A stretch of 64,000 bases of DNA from Pseudocitrobacter cyperus (GCF_039889165.1 NZ_JAYMYY010000001.1:1426001-1490000); one strand, 5' to 3'; positions 15,505 to 25,225 are shown, numbered from the stretch's first letter. The notes: generated from the letters alone by a model not told the origin. Translations and numbers: made by a program.

Positions 15505-17610
15505 TCAATGCGCCCCTTTCGCCTGGGTCACAATCTCTTCCAGGTTTTCCGGCATTGGCTCATACGGTGTCTCTTTTGCCGTCGGTTTGTCCTCTTTCAG
15601 CGCCGCCAGTGCGGTTTTAATCGAGAACAACGCCAGAACCACCACCACAACCATAAAGAAGATGGTCAGCCCGGCATCAAGACGGTTGTTAAACACCAGT
15701 TGCGCCAGTTGCGACTCAGTATACTGCGCAGGGATATTCCCGCTGTCGATCATCGCCTGGAATTTATTGGCAATGGCCAGGAAGCCAACGCGAACATCCG
15801 GGCTAAAGGCTTTCTGCCAGCCTGCGGTCAACGTACAGACCAGCAGCCAGGCCGTCGGCACCAGCGCCACCCAGGCGTAGCGTTGACGTTTCATCTTGAA
15901 CAGTACCACCGCGCACAGCATCAGCGCCATACCCGCCAGCATCTGGTTGGCAATACCAAACAGCGGCCACAGGGTGTTGATTCCGCCCAACGGATCAACC
16001 ACGCCCTGATGGAGGAAGTAGCCCCAGGCAAGGACGCAGAGCGCTGTCGCCAGCAGGTTCGCCGGCAGCGAGTCGGTTCTCTTCAGGTTAGGGCTGATGA
16101 CGCCCAGCAGATCCTGCAACATAAAGCGTGCCGCACGGGTACCGGCATCCACCGCCGTCAGAATAAACAGCGCCTCAAACAAAATCGCGAAGTGATACCA
16201 GAACGAAACATCCATCAGGCCGCCCAATGCGCCGTGCAGGATGTACGCCATCCCCACCGCAAGCGTTGGCGCACCACCCGCACGAGAGATGATCGACTGT
16301 TCACCCACCTCATTCGCAATGTGGTTCAGCGTTTCCGGCGTTACCGTGAAGCCCCAGCTACTCACCACCTGTGCTGCAGAAGCGACCACATCAACCGTGC
16401 CTGCCGGTGCCAGCATCGCCATCGGGCTGTTCATCGCAAAGTAAACACCCGGATCGATGATGCAGGCAGATACCAGCGCCATAATGGCAACAAAAGACTC
16501 CATCAGCATCCCGCCGTAACCGATCAGGCAGGCCTGACCTTCATTGGCCAGCATCTTCGGCGTGGTGCCGGAGGAGATCAGCGCATGGAAGCCCGATACC
16601 GCGCCACAGGCGATGGTAATAAACAGGAACGGGAACAGATTACCTGTCCACACCGGGCCCGTGCCGTCGACAAATTTCGTCAGCGCAGGCATGGTCAGCG
16701 TCGGGCGCATAATCAAAATACCAATCGCCAGCCCAACGATGGTGCCGATTTTCAGGAAGGTAGAGAGGTAATCGCGCGGCGCCAGCAGCAGCCACACCGG
16801 CAGTACCGCCGCCACAAAGCCATAACCCACCAGCATCCAGGTCAACTGTACGCCCGTAAAGTCAAACCATGGCGCCCAGGTTTCACTTTCTGCCACCCAA
16901 CCGCCAGAAATAATGGCAAAGATCAGGAAGAACAGGCCGATAACGGAAACTTCACCAATGCGCCCCGGGCGCAGGTAGCGAATGTAAATCCCCATGAACA
17001 GCGCCAGCGGAATGGTAAACGCAACGGTATACGTCCCCCACGGGCTGTGGGTCAGCGCTTTCACCACGATCATCGCCAGCACCGCCAGAATGATCACCAT
17101 GATCATAAAGGTCGCCACCAATGCGATAACCCCGGCAGTGGCGCCCATCTCCTCTTTCACCAGTTCTCCCAGCGAACGGCCGTCGCGGCGCGTAGAGACA
17201 AAGAGCACCATAAAGTCCTGCACCGCACCGGCAAGCACCACGCCCGCAAGGATCCAAATCATCCCAGGCAGATACCCCATCTGCGCAGCCAGCACCGGGC
17301 CCACCAGCGGCCCCGCCCCGGCAATCGCCGCAAAATGGTGACCGAACAACACTTTCTTGTCGGTCGGTACGTAATCCAGCCCATCGTTATGGCGCACAGC
17401 AGGCGTCATACGCGTGGGGTCAACCGCCAGCACATTTTTGGCGATGTAGCGTCCATAAAAACGATAGGCAATCAGATAGATACAGACTGACGCCACCACT
17501 ATCCAAAGGGCGTTAATCTGTTCACCACGATTGAGGGCGATATAGCCCAGGGCAAACGCTCCAACAATGGAGAGCAATGCCCATGTAAGGTATTTCCCTG
17601 AATTGTTCAT
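15505..17610 (-). CDS. cstA: CstA carbon-starvation pyruvate/peptide transporter
   Basis: Inner-membrane carrier of the CstA family induced on carbon starvation; involved in pyruvate and peptide uptake. The 701-residue product has about 16 membrane segments and equals E. coli CstA (701). Conserved stretches include FGHHFAAIAGAGPLVGPVL, AVQDFMVLF and CGAVSGFHALISSGTTPK. A possible CRP site lies far upstream (17780). In E. coli it is repressed by CsrA at its leader. Downstream it is linked to ybdD. Confidence 0.97.
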   Translation of the reverse strand: MNNSGKYLTWALLSIVGAFALGYIALNRGEQINALWIVVASVCIYLIAYRFYGRYIAKNVLAVDPTRMTPAVRHNDGLDYVPTDKKVLFGHHFAAIAGAGPLVGPVLAAQMGYLPGMIWILAGVVLAGAVQDFMVLFVSTRRDGRSLGELVKEEMGATAGVIALVATFMIMVIILAVLAMIVVKALTHSPWGTYTVAFTIPLALFMGIYIRYLRPGRIGEVSVIGLFFLIFAIISGGWVAESETWAPWFDFTGVQLTWMLVGYGFVAAVLPVWLLLAPRDYLSTFLKIGTIVGLAIGILIMRPTLTMPALTKFVDGTGPVWTGNLFPFLFITIACGAVSGFHALISSGTTPKMLANEGQACLIGYGGMLMESFVAIMALVSACIIDPGVYFAMNSPMAMLAPAGTVDVVASAAQVVSSWGFTVTPETLNHIANEVGEQSIISRAGGAPTLAVGMAYILHGALGGLMDVSFWYHFAILFEALFILTAVDAGTRAARFMLQDLLGVISPNLKRTDSLPANLLATALCVLAWGYFLHQGVVDPLGGINTLWPLFGIANQMLAGMALMLCAVVLFKMKRQRYAWVALVPTAWLLVCTLTAGWQKAFSPDVRVGFLAIANKFQAMIDSGNIPAQYTESQLAQLVFNNRLDAGLTIFFMVVVVVLALFSIKTALAALKEDKPTAKETPYEPMPENLEEIVTQAKGAH

Positions 17611-17779
17611 AGATGTTGTCCGTGTGAGTCGCTGAGAATGTTACATTTTATTTCTGTATCAACAGTCTTGATTTAACAACTCAGAAACCAATAAATACAA
17701 CAAGAACACGGCGTATTTACATCATATTGCTGGCGGGATCACTTTAGTGGCGAAAAGAAGTGTAAAAACAGGCGGGATG

Positions 17780-17795
17780 AGTGAGATATGTTACT
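17780..17795. promoter_or_regulatory. possible CRP site upstream of cstA
   Basis: AGTGAGATATGTTACT resembles TGTGA-N6-TCACA (7 of 10 fixed positions). cstA is CRP-dependent in E. coli, but the site is 170 bp before the start codon, so support is weak. Confidence 0.35.
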
Positions 17796-17798
17796 GTT

Positions 17799-17880
17799 TT
17801 GCCGGGTAGTGCTTACGCATACCCGGCCTGCACATCGCAATAATCTCTCAGGCCCGATAAGCGCAGCGCCATCGGGCAGT
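17799..17880. repeat. REP/BIME element between cstA and entH
   Basis: GCCGGGTAGTGCTTACGC-ATACCCGGCCTG and an inverted GGCCCGATAAGCGCAGCGCC-ATCGGGCA unit. Standard enterobacterial extragenic palindromes just beyond the 3' end of entH. Confidence 0.8.
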
Positions 17881-17891
17881 TGAGCATCCAT

Positions 17892-18305
17892 TTAACCGAT
17901 GACAGCCGTCCCTAAACGGCAGGTGCAACAACGTCGCCCCTGCTCATCGAATACAACAATTTCCCAGCTTTGACTTTGACGCCCCAGGTGCAGCGGGCGG
18001 CAGACGCCGCGCACTTTCCCCTGCGAGACCGGACGGTGGTGTGAAGCATTAAGCTCCGTCCCCACCACGCACTGTCCGTCCCGGGTCATGAGGAACCCGG
18101 CCATAGAGCCCAGCGTTTCGGCCAGCGCCGCCGAGGCTCCGCCATGCAGCAGGCCAAATGGCTGATGAGTACGGCTATCCACCGGCATCTCCGCTTCGAG
18201 AATATCGTCGCCGAGATGGGTATAAACGATCCCCAGGTGCGCCACCATCGTATTCGGGCTGGTGGCATTGAGTTCCTCAAGAGATAAATGGCGTTTCCAG
18301 ATCAT
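17892..18305 (-). CDS. entH: EntH (YbdB), hotdog-fold proofreading thioesterase
   Basis: Removes wrongly loaded acyl groups from the EntB carrier domain. 137 residues, the usual length; hotdog motif HQPFGLLHGGASAALAETLGS with the catalytic Glu. The ATG at 18305 follows the entA stop by 1 nt, so it is translated with entA; the frame is open further upstream inside entA but without similarity. Last gene of the entCEBAH operon. Confidence 0.95.
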   Translation of the reverse strand: MIWKRHLSLEELNATSPNTMVAHLGIVYTHLGDDILEAEMPVDSRTHQPFGLLHGGASAALAETLGSMAGFLMTRDGQCVVGTELNASHHRPVSQGKVRGVCRPLHLGRQSQSWEIVVFDEQGRRCCTCRLGTAVIG

Positions 18306-18306
18306 C

Positions 18307-19062
18307 TTATGCCCCAAGCGTTGAGCCGCCGTCCACGACGATGTCCTGCAACGTGATGTGGCTGGCGCAATCAGATGCCAGGAACAGCACGGTGTTCGCA
18401 ATCTCCTGCGGACGGGCGATTTTACCCAGTGGAATACCGAGCTTAAACTGCTCGCCAAAGCCGCGAATGCGCTGCTGTTCCGCGTCCTCGCTCTTCCACA
18501 TACCGCGTTGCATATCCGTATCGGTGGAACCCGGCGAGACCAGATTACAGCGCACACCGCTGCCAGCCAGCTCCAGCCCGACCGTCAGCGCCAGGCTTTT
18601 CAGCGCTGCTTTTGACGCCCCGTAAGCGCTCATACCAATGCGCGGCGTGTGCGCGGCATCAGACGCCACGGTGACAATTGCCCCGCCCTGCTGTTCGCGG
18701 AATGTCGCCATCGTCTGCTGGAAGAAGTTGAACGCTCCGCCAACATTGACCGCGAAGGTCTGCTGCCATTCGTCAATGCTCAGAGCGTCCGTTGCTCCCA
18801 TGCGTAAAATACCGGCGGCATTCACCAGCACATCGAGGCGTTGCGTGGTGGCAAGCAATCTCTCACAAGCATGCGCCACCTGACGGGCATCAGAAACGTC
18901 CAGTACTTCGGTGGTAAACGGATATGCTTCGCCCGCAAAAGCGAGATCAAAGCCAACTACCGTTGCGCCAGCATCAGCAAATGCCTGGGCAGTGGCAAAA
19001 CCAATCCCCCGCCCGGCTCCCGTCACCCACACCGTTTTTCCGGTGAAATCAAACCCACTCAT
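18307..19062 (-). CDS. entA: EntA, 2,3-dihydro-2,3-dihydroxybenzoate dehydrogenase
   Basis: Short-chain dehydrogenase that oxidises 2,3-dihydro-DHB to 2,3-dihydroxybenzoate with NAD+. The 251-residue form begins MSGFDFTGKTVWVTGAG; cofactor motif TGAGRGIG, NAAG in LVNAAGILRMG, catalytic Ser and YxxxK in SAYGASKAALKS. The start ATG at 19062 overlaps the entB stop by one base (TAATG), so it is coupled to entB. A longer frame starting at 19092 lies wholly within entB. Confidence 0.96.
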   Translation of the reverse strand: MSGFDFTGKTVWVTGAGRGIGFATAQAFADAGATVVGFDLAFAGEAYPFTTEVLDVSDARQVAHACERLLATTQRLDVLVNAAGILRMGATDALSIDEWQQTFAVNVGGAFNFFQQTMATFREQQGGAIVTVASDAAHTPRIGMSAYGASKAALKSLALTVGLELAGSGVRCNLVSPGSTDTDMQRGMWKSEDAEQQRIRGFGEQFKLGIPLGKIARPQEIANTVLFLASDCASHITLQDIVVDGGSTLGA

Positions 19063-19916
19063 TACTTCACCTCGCGGGAGAGCAATGCCCACCAGGCATC
19101 AATGGTGGGGTTCTTAGCCAGCATCACAAAGTCGATATCGCCGTAGACTTTCCGCCAGCGCGCTGCCAGCGCCATCATGCGCACGGAATCAAGGCCATAG
19201 TCGATCAGGTTTTCATCATCCAGCGGCTCATCAGACTCATCGAGCAGCGGTAGCACCAGCGCACGCAACGCGGCTTTGCTGTCCGGAACGGAAGGCAACA
19301 GTTCTTCGGCCATCACCACGCGCCCGCTGCGTCCGGCGACATACTTCAACGACATCAAATGCTCATCGCGGCTGAAATCCGCCAGCGCATCCGCCACGAA
19401 GAAGGGTTTGATATCACGCATAAAAGCGTCAGTCGCGGTGGTCATACAACCAATATGCGCATACACCCCGGTGATAATAAGCTGGTTGCGCCCCGTCTCT
19501 TTTAGCATCTGCTCCAGCGGTGAGCGGTGAAAAGCGCTATAGCGCCACTTCACCAGCACCGTGTCCGCTTCGTCCGGAGCAAGTGCGGCGACAATCTTCT
19601 GTTGTTCAGGCGAGCGGGTCAGACCCGGCCCCCACATATCATTCAGCAGGGCGCGATCGTCATCGCTCTGCTCTTTCGGCTGCGCGGTGTAATACACCGG
19701 AATATGGTTCTTTTTGCAGAAGTCGCGCAGCGCGGCAATGTTGGCCACAACGGTGTCCATCATCTCGCTGTTATCGCCCCAGAAGTTGAGGAAATATTCC
19801 TGCATATCGTGGATTAACAACGCCGCTCGTTCGGGTTCAAAAGGCCAGCTCACTTTGTTTTCCGGGAGCTCCATTGCCGTCGGCAGTGCATAACCCTGTA
19901 ATTTTGGAATTGCCAT
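19062..19916 (-). CDS. entB: EntB, isochorismatase and aryl carrier protein
   Basis: Bifunctional: the N-terminal isochorismatase domain (about 1-205) makes 2,3-dihydro-DHB and pyruvate from isochorismate. The C-terminal aryl carrier domain holds DHB on phosphopantetheine at Ser244 (DYGLDSVRMM). Length 284 against 285 in E. coli. The ATG at 19916, preceded by GAAGGAGAG, gives the known N-terminus MAIPKLQGYALP; 13 nt separate it from entE. Confidence 0.96.
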   Translation of the reverse strand: MAIPKLQGYALPTAMELPENKVSWPFEPERAALLIHDMQEYFLNFWGDNSEMMDTVVANIAALRDFCKKNHIPVYYTAQPKEQSDDDRALLNDMWGPGLTRSPEQQKIVAALAPDEADTVLVKWRYSAFHRSPLEQMLKETGRNQLIITGVYAHIGCMTTATDAFMRDIKPFFVADALADFSRDEHLMSLKYVAGRSGRVVMAEELLPSVPDSKAALRALVLPLLDESDEPLDDENLIDYGLDSVRMMALAARWRKVYGDIDFVMLAKNPTIDAWWALLSREVK

Positions 19917-19929
19917 TCTCTTCTCTCCT

Positions 19930-21540
19930 TCAGCCCAGCGCGCGCGTAGCCAGCCACTGACGCAGTTGTTTTTTATCGACTTTACCGACATGAGTCAGCG
20001 GCAGTTCATCCACACACTCGACGCGATCCGGTAGTTTAAAATCAGCGACGCCCTGCTCGCGCAGGAAGCGACGAACCTGAACGGCGCGAAGCGGCTCTTT
20101 GACCACTAAATAGGCGCAGCTTTTTTCACCCATCAGATCATCTTCCATGCTGACCAGCGCGGCGTGGATCACCGATTCATGTTTCAGCAGCAGGTTTTCT
20201 ACCTCTTCCGCCGCAATCTTCTCGCCGCCGCGGTTAATCTGATCTTTCTCGCGTCCCTGCACGGTGATGTAGCCCTCTTCATCAATAGAGATGAGATCGC
20301 CGGAACCGTAGAAACCGTTGGCATCAAAAGCGCTGGCGTTGTGCTGCGGGCTCTTGTAGTAACCGCGGAAGGTATACGGCCCGCGCGTCATCAGTCGTCC
20401 TACTTCACCACGCGGTAACGGTTCACCGTTTTCATCGGCAACCCACACTTCATCGTCAGGGCACATCGGACGCCCCTGGGTGTTGATGATGCGTTCCGGG
20501 GTATCGTCGAGGCGGGTATAGTTCACCAGCCCTTCCGCCATCCCAAAGACCTGCTGCAACTGGCAGCCAATCTCTGCCGGAATACGGGCGGCAAGCGTGG
20601 CGGAGAGTCGTGCGCCGCCCACCTGTAACAGCGTCAAAGACGCGAGTTGCGCATTACTGCCCCACTCGGTAATCGCCTGTAGCCACAGGCTGACGGCAGG
20701 CGGCACCAGCGCCGCAGTATTAACCTGATGTTTTTCGATCAGCGGGAAGCAGAGTGTGGCGCTTGGATCCGCGGCCAGCACCACAGTGCCTTCGGCAAGG
20801 AATACGCCCAGAGCCCCAGGCGAACTCATCACATAGTTATGCGCCGAGGGGATCGCGCATAAGAAGCGGGTTTCTGGCGTGAAACGGCAAATCTCATTGC
20901 TGCGGCGAATACTGTAGTAGTAGTCATTATGGGTACGCGGAATCAGCTTCGGCGTACCCGTGCTGCCGCCGGAAAGCTGGAAGAAAGCCACTTCATCGGC
21001 AGGCGTGGGCGTGGCAACAAAATTGTCCGCCGCCTGAACCAGCGCCGCATCAAGCGAGTGTTCACCTTCCCCGCCACGCAGCAGCACGCTGCGCACTGAC
21101 GGATGCCGCTCAATGAAAGCATTTAAATAAAGGTCATCGGCGAACAGCGCATGGGCGCGATCGGCAATCAACAACGCCGGTTCGATTTGGTCGGCGTAGG
21201 CATTCAGTTCCGTTTTCTGATGGCTGAACAGCGCATTCACCGGAGCAACACCGATGCGCAACAGCGCAAACAGAGTGATATAAAACTCGACGATGTTGCC
21301 AAGCTGAACCAGCGCGGTTTCGCCCTGCTTCAGTCCCTGGCGTTGAAGAACCGAGGCCAGATTATCGACCGCCAGGTTAAGCTGGCGATAGCTGATTTCA
21401 CGCTCACCATCAATAACGGCAATCGCATCGCTCTGCGCGTGACGGGTTAAAATGTCGGTCAGCGGCAGATCCTGCCAGTAACCCTTTTCACGATAGCGCG
21501 CCGCCAGATCGGCTGGCCAGCGGGTAAATTCCACAGACAT
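19930..21540 (-). CDS. entE: EntE, 2,3-dihydroxybenzoate-AMP ligase
   Basis: Stand-alone adenylation enzyme that activates DHB and loads it onto EntB. 536 residues with ANL-family motifs: P-loop SGGSTGTPKLIPRTH, VFGMAEGLVNYTR, GSGDLISIDEEGYITVQGR, and the C-terminal lysine in THVGKVDKKQLR. Two adjacent ATGs occur (21543 and 21540); the second is better spaced (5 nt) from GGAG and gives the E. coli start MS. It follows entC by 9 nt. Confidence 0.96.
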   Translation of the reverse strand: MSVEFTRWPADLAARYREKGYWQDLPLTDILTRHAQSDAIAVIDGEREISYRQLNLAVDNLASVLQRQGLKQGETALVQLGNIVEFYITLFALLRIGVAPVNALFSHQKTELNAYADQIEPALLIADRAHALFADDLYLNAFIERHPSVRSVLLRGGEGEHSLDAALVQAADNFVATPTPADEVAFFQLSGGSTGTPKLIPRTHNDYYYSIRRSNEICRFTPETRFLCAIPSAHNYVMSSPGALGVFLAEGTVVLAADPSATLCFPLIEKHQVNTAALVPPAVSLWLQAITEWGSNAQLASLTLLQVGGARLSATLAARIPAEIGCQLQQVFGMAEGLVNYTRLDDTPERIINTQGRPMCPDDEVWVADENGEPLPRGEVGRLMTRGPYTFRGYYKSPQHNASAFDANGFYGSGDLISIDEEGYITVQGREKDQINRGGEKIAAEEVENLLLKHESVIHAALVSMEDDLMGEKSCAYLVVKEPLRAVQVRRFLREQGVADFKLPDRVECVDELPLTHVGKVDKKQLRQWLATRALG

Positions 21541-21549
21541 CATTGCTCC

Positions 21550-22725
21550 TTACTGCAAGCCAAAAACATTCAGCATGGTTGAAAGCTTCACGCCCGTTTC
21601 ACGCCACTCCGCTTCCGGAGAAGACGCAGGCACAATCCCTGCGCCAGCAAACAGACGCACTTTGTTCGCATTCACCTTCGCACAGCGAATCGTGACGACC
21701 CACTCGCCGTTACCGTCGGCATCGCACCAGCCGACAATGCCGCCAAACAGGTCACGCTCGAAGGGTTCAAGCTCGGCAATTAATTGTTTCGCCGCCAGAT
21801 GCGGGAAACCGCTTAGCGCCGGGGTAGGATGCAGCAGGCAGGCCAGAGAAAGCGCGTTCTCCGCCGCATTGGCCTCGCCTTCAATCGGTGTCGCCAGGTG
21901 CCAGAGAGTGGGGGTTGTGATGAGCTGCGGCGTATCCGGCAGTGACAGCGAGCGGCTGCGCGGAGCCAGCGTGGCTTTCATTGCCTGAGTCACCAGCTCA
22001 TGCTCGTGCCGGTCTTTTTCTGACGCCAGCAGCTTATTGCCGGCTTCTCTGTCCAGCACATCATCCGGCTGACGACGCGCGGAGCCCGCCAGCGGTAAAG
22101 AACTAAAGTGGCTCCCCTCTTTACGCAGTAACAGCTCCGGGCTGGCACCCAGCAGCACGCCACCGTCCGGGAGCGGCACATGGAAATTAAAGCTCGCCGG
22201 GTTCTGTGCAACCAGGCGCTCCAGCAGTACGCCGCTATCAAGCGGGCGATCTGTGGCAATTTCAATCAGGCGGGAAAGCACCACCTTATCGACCCGCGGC
22301 GTGGCCGTAAGCGTTGCGGCGCGAGCAACCATATCCATAAAGACCGGCTGTTGAGGAATTTCGCTGCGCTCGGTCACGCCAATCGGCGAAGCCGAGGCGA
22401 TGTAGCGTGCAGAGTGCTGCTTCCCGGTGCGCGAGAACGATTGCCAGTTTTGCGGAATAAAAAGCGAAGAGGGTTGGTTAGTATCAAAAGGGATTGCGCC
22501 GACCATCACCGGTTTGGCAATCCCGGCGGCTTTCGCTTGCGCAAATGCTGCCGCTAATTGTTGCTGGAAAGGACTATTCAGGTCATCGCCACCTGCCGCC
22601 GGGCAGGAGAAACGACTAAAACAACCGGTCGCGGTGAAGCTCCGGTAGGGCGACATAAAGAAGAAATTATCAGCGCAGAGTGTTTCTTGCTGCTCGTTCA
22701 TATCCACAGCCAGTGACGTTTCCAT
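21550..22725 (-). CDS. entC: EntC, isochorismate synthase
   Basis: First committed enzyme of enterobactin synthesis (chorismate to isochorismate; chorismate-binding MST family, Mg2+-dependent). 391 residues, as in E. coli. Motifs: LLGASPELLLRK, LAGSARRQPDD, LHPTPALSGFPH, FGGIVGWCDADGNGEW and RLFAGAGIVPASSPEAEW. The ATG at 22725 has GGAGG 5 nt upstream. Head of the entCEBAH operon, with a Fur-type region just upstream. Confidence 0.96.
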   Translation of the reverse strand: METSLAVDMNEQQETLCADNFFFMSPYRSFTATGCFSRFSCPAAGGDDLNSPFQQQLAAAFAQAKAAGIAKPVMVGAIPFDTNQPSSLFIPQNWQSFSRTGKQHSARYIASASPIGVTERSEIPQQPVFMDMVARAATLTATPRVDKVVLSRLIEIATDRPLDSGVLLERLVAQNPASFNFHVPLPDGGVLLGASPELLLRKEGSHFSSLPLAGSARRQPDDVLDREAGNKLLASEKDRHEHELVTQAMKATLAPRSRSLSLPDTPQLITTPTLWHLATPIEGEANAAENALSLACLLHPTPALSGFPHLAAKQLIAELEPFERDLFGGIVGWCDADGNGEWVVTIRCAKVNANKVRLFAGAGIVPASSPEAEWRETGVKLSTMLNVFGLQ

Positions 22726-22740
22726 ATCATCCTCCAAAAC

Positions 22741-22771
22741 GATAAAGATATTACGAATAATTATCATTTAT
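22741..22771 (-). promoter_or_regulatory. Fur-type site upstream of entC
   Basis: AT-rich overlapping half-sites; the best core on the minus strand is AATGATAATTATT (22768-22756), 11 of 13 to the Fur core AATGATAATCATT, next to GATAAAGATA. It sits 16-46 bp before the entC start. Confidence 0.7.
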
Positions 22772-22926
22772 ATTTTCGCTCGGTAAGCTAAAAGTAAATG
22801 CTTCGTATGTCAACAGCAAGGGGGCGTAAGTTGTGCTTAATAGCCAGCGTTACAGCGCAGTTATACTAATCCGTGCGCTTTTTACGGTATTTCTTCATAG
22901 ACTTGCATCCAACAGGCACAATGATT

Positions 22927-22945
22927 GAAAATGAGAAGCATTACC
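22927..22945 (+). promoter_or_regulatory. Fur box upstream of fepB
   Basis: GAAAATGAGAAGCATTACC matches the 19-bp Fur consensus GATAATGATAATCATTATC at 15 of 19 positions; it ends 25 bp before the fepB start. Confidence 0.75.
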
Positions 22946-22970
22946 CACACCATAAACAGGATGCCGATTC

Positions 22971-23936
22971 GTGAATGTTCCTTCCCTGCAACGCAAAGCC
23001 CTGCTCTTCTGCCTGGTCAGCCTTTTAGGAGTTTCCTCAGCCATCGCCGCTGACTGGCCGCGCCAGATTGTGGATAGCCGGGGCACGCACACGCTTGAAC
23101 ACAAGCCAGAACGCATTGTCTCCACCAGCGTCACCCTCACCGGATCGCTGCTGGCGATTGATGCTCCAGTCATTGCCAGCGGCGCCACCACGCCAAATAA
23201 CCGCGTGGCGGATAGCCAGGGCTTCCTGCGTCAGTGGAGCGATGTGGCGAAACAGCGCAAGCTGGCACGTCTCTATATTGGCGAACCGAGCGCCGAGGCC
23301 GTGGCCGCGCAAATGCCGGATTTGATTTTAATTAGCGCAACGGGCGGAGATTCCGCACTGGCGCTCTACGATCAGCTCTCCCTTGTCGCCCCCACGCTTA
23401 TCATCAACTATGACGACAAAAGCTGGCAGGAACTGCTGACTCAGCTCGGGCACATTACCGGTAAGGAAAAAGAAGCCGCCGATCGAATCAGCAGCTTTGC
23501 TAAAAAGCTCACGGAAGTGAAACAGAGAATAACGCTGCCGCCGCAGCCGGTTAGCGCGCTGGTGTATACCGCCGCCGCCCACAGCGCTAACCTGTGGACA
23601 ACCGAATCGGCACAAGGGAAATTACTGAAACAGCTTGGCTTTACGCTCGCTACTTTGCCTGGTGGCTTACACGCCAGCCAGAGTCAGGGGAAACGTCACG
23701 ACATTATTCAGCTTGGCGGGGAGAATCTGGCAGCAGGTCTGAACGGGGAAAGTCTGTTCCTGTTTGCAGGCGACCAGAAAGACAGTGACGCAATCTACGC
23801 AAATCCGCTGCTCTCTCATTTGCCCGCAGTACAGCACAAACAGGTTTATGCATTAGGTACCGAAACCTTCCGCCTGGACTACTACAGCGCCATGCTGGTG
23901 CTGGAGCGATTATCGGCGCTGTTTAGCGCAAAGTAA
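22971..23936 (+). CDS. fepB: FepB, periplasmic ferric-enterobactin binding protein
   Basis: Periplasmic solute-binding protein that passes ferric enterobactin to FepDG. 321 residues with signal peptide (cleavage near IAAD, residue 24) and TroA/BtuF-like class III fold. Conserved: STSVTLTGSLLAIDAPVIAS, IGEPSAEAVAAQMPDLILIS, SQGKRHDIIQLGGENLAAG. Starts with GTG at 22971, 10 nt after an AGG; no in-frame ATG is nearer. Divergent from entC. Confidence 0.95.
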   Translation: MNVPSLQRKALLFCLVSLLGVSSAIAADWPRQIVDSRGTHTLEHKPERIVSTSVTLTGSLLAIDAPVIASGATTPNNRVADSQGFLRQWSDVAKQRKLARLYIGEPSAEAVAAQMPDLILISATGGDSALALYDQLSLVAPTLIINYDDKSWQELLTQLGHITGKEKEAADRISSFAKKLTEVKQRITLPPQPVSALVYTAAAHSANLWTTESAQGKLLKQLGFTLATLPGGLHASQSQGKRHDIIQLGGENLAAGLNGESLFLFAGDQKDSDAIYANPLLSHLPAVQHKQVYALGTETFRLDYYSAMLVLERLSALFSAK

Positions 23937-23947
23937 TGCTTTGCCAG

Positions 23948-23974
23948 CCGCCCGGTAAGCATGAAGCTACCGGG
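23948..23974. terminator. bidirectional hairpin between fepB and entS
   Basis: GCCCGGTAAGC-ATGA-A-GCTACCGGGC, a strong stem between convergent genes. The same stem type recurs at 43055. Confidence 0.7.
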
Positions 23975-23983
23975 CAGCGTCAA

Positions 23984-25225
23984 TTACCCTTCAACAATCA
24001 CCGGCTGCTGGCGGAAACGCCGCAGTTCGGTCAACAATCCCAGCAGTATCAGGCCAACAATCGCCAGCGCCCAACCGCTGGCGCTGGCCGACGCCGCCGG
24101 TGTCAGAATGGCCCCTAATCCGCCCAGCAGCGCCGCGCCGATGGCATCGCCCGTTACGTTTTGCGCCGTCCACAAACCGTTGATGCGACCAAGCATCGCT
24201 TCCGGTGTCTGGGTCTGAATCAGGGTATATTGCAGCAGCGAGCTAATTGCGCTTAACCAGCCAAACAGCGCCAGACATACCACGCCCATCACCCACACCG
24301 GCATCAGTGCAAACAGACCAATCGCCACGAACGCCGCCACGGTGGAAACCAACATGATGCGTCCCGGACGCTCATGGCGCGCCAGATTACCGCTGGTCAG
24401 CGCGCCAAACGCCGCCCCCAGGGGGATCGCCGCATAGAGCAGGCCAATCTGCGCCGCCGACATCTGCCAGCTCATCGCCAGCGCCGGATACAACACGCGC
24501 ACCGCGCTCGCCATGGTTAACAGGCCGCCCAGCAGCGCAATACCGCCAATCAGCGGGCTGCCCAGAAGAAAACGGAAGCCCGCCACCAGAGACGCCAGTG
24601 GATGTTCACGCGGCTGCGGCGGAGGCGGAAGCGCTGGAAGGCGCAGCAGGGTCAGCGTGGTGATGAAAGTCCCGAGCGCCGCCAGCAAATAGTTCCAGGA
24701 GACACCGCCGGTCGCCAACAGCAGGCCACCGACCATCGGTGAAATCACCGAGCCCAGACGCACCGTCAGCATGGTGATAGCCCCGGCCTGCATCAGATTT
24801 TCACGCCCCACCAGTACCGGCGTCGCCGCCAGCAAGGCCGTCACGCCGAGGGAAGCAAAAAAGCCGTCCCATAATCCCAGCAGATAAATAGCAACCAGCG
24901 AAGGCTCCGGCAGCATGGCGTTTAGCCACAGGCCAATAAACCCTACGCCGCAGGTACCGCGCGCCAGCAGTATCAGCTTGCGGCGTTCATACCTGTCCGC
25001 CAGTACACCGCCCACCATCAGGCCGATAAACATCGCCCCGCCGGTCAGCGTCACCGAAAGCCCCACCTGCCAGGTGGAGTGGGTCATCATTTGAATCTGG
25101 ACGGGTACGGCAACACCGAGCAACCCAAGGGAGAGAATAGAGATAAATCGGGCGATAAAGACGGCACGAAAGGCCGGATGGGTCTTGAGCAGGCTTAAGT
25201 TCAGCAGCCAGGATTGTCGATTCAT
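23984..25225 (-). CDS. entS: EntS enterobactin exporter (MFS)
   Basis: Major-facilitator inner-membrane protein that exports enterobactin to the periplasm. The 413-residue form begins MNRQSWLLNLSLLKTHPAF as in E. coli; about 12 membrane segments, MFS motif GGVLADRYERRKLILLARG. AAGG lies 7 nt before the ATG at 25225; the frame is open to 25273 with a poorer start. Divergent from fepD across a Fur box. Confidence 0.95.
   Translation of the reverse strand: MNRQSWLLNLSLLKTHPAFRAVFIARFISILSLGLLGVAVPVQIQMMTHSTWQVGLSVTLTGGAMFIGLMVGGVLADRYERRKLILLARGTCGVGFIGLWLNAMLPEPSLVAIYLLGLWDGFFASLGVTALLAATPVLVGRENLMQAGAITMLTVRLGSVISPMVGGLLLATGGVSWNYLLAALGTFITTLTLLRLPALPPPPQPREHPLASLVAGFRFLLGSPLIGGIALLGGLLTMASAVRVLYPALAMSWQMSAAQIGLLYAAIPLGAAFGALTSGNLARHERPGRIMLVSTVAAFVAIGLFALMPVWVMGVVCLALFGWLSAISSLLQYTLIQTQTPEAMLGRINGLWTAQNVTGDAIGAALLGGLGAILTPAASASASGWALAIVGLILLGLLTELRRFRQQPVIVEG

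Noticed and set aside
15508..17490. A 660-codon open frame on the plus strand opposite cstA
   Set aside because: It is the antisense of cstA; its product is a His/Arg/Gln-rich low-complexity sequence, typical of shadow frames in GC-rich genes, and has no start signal.
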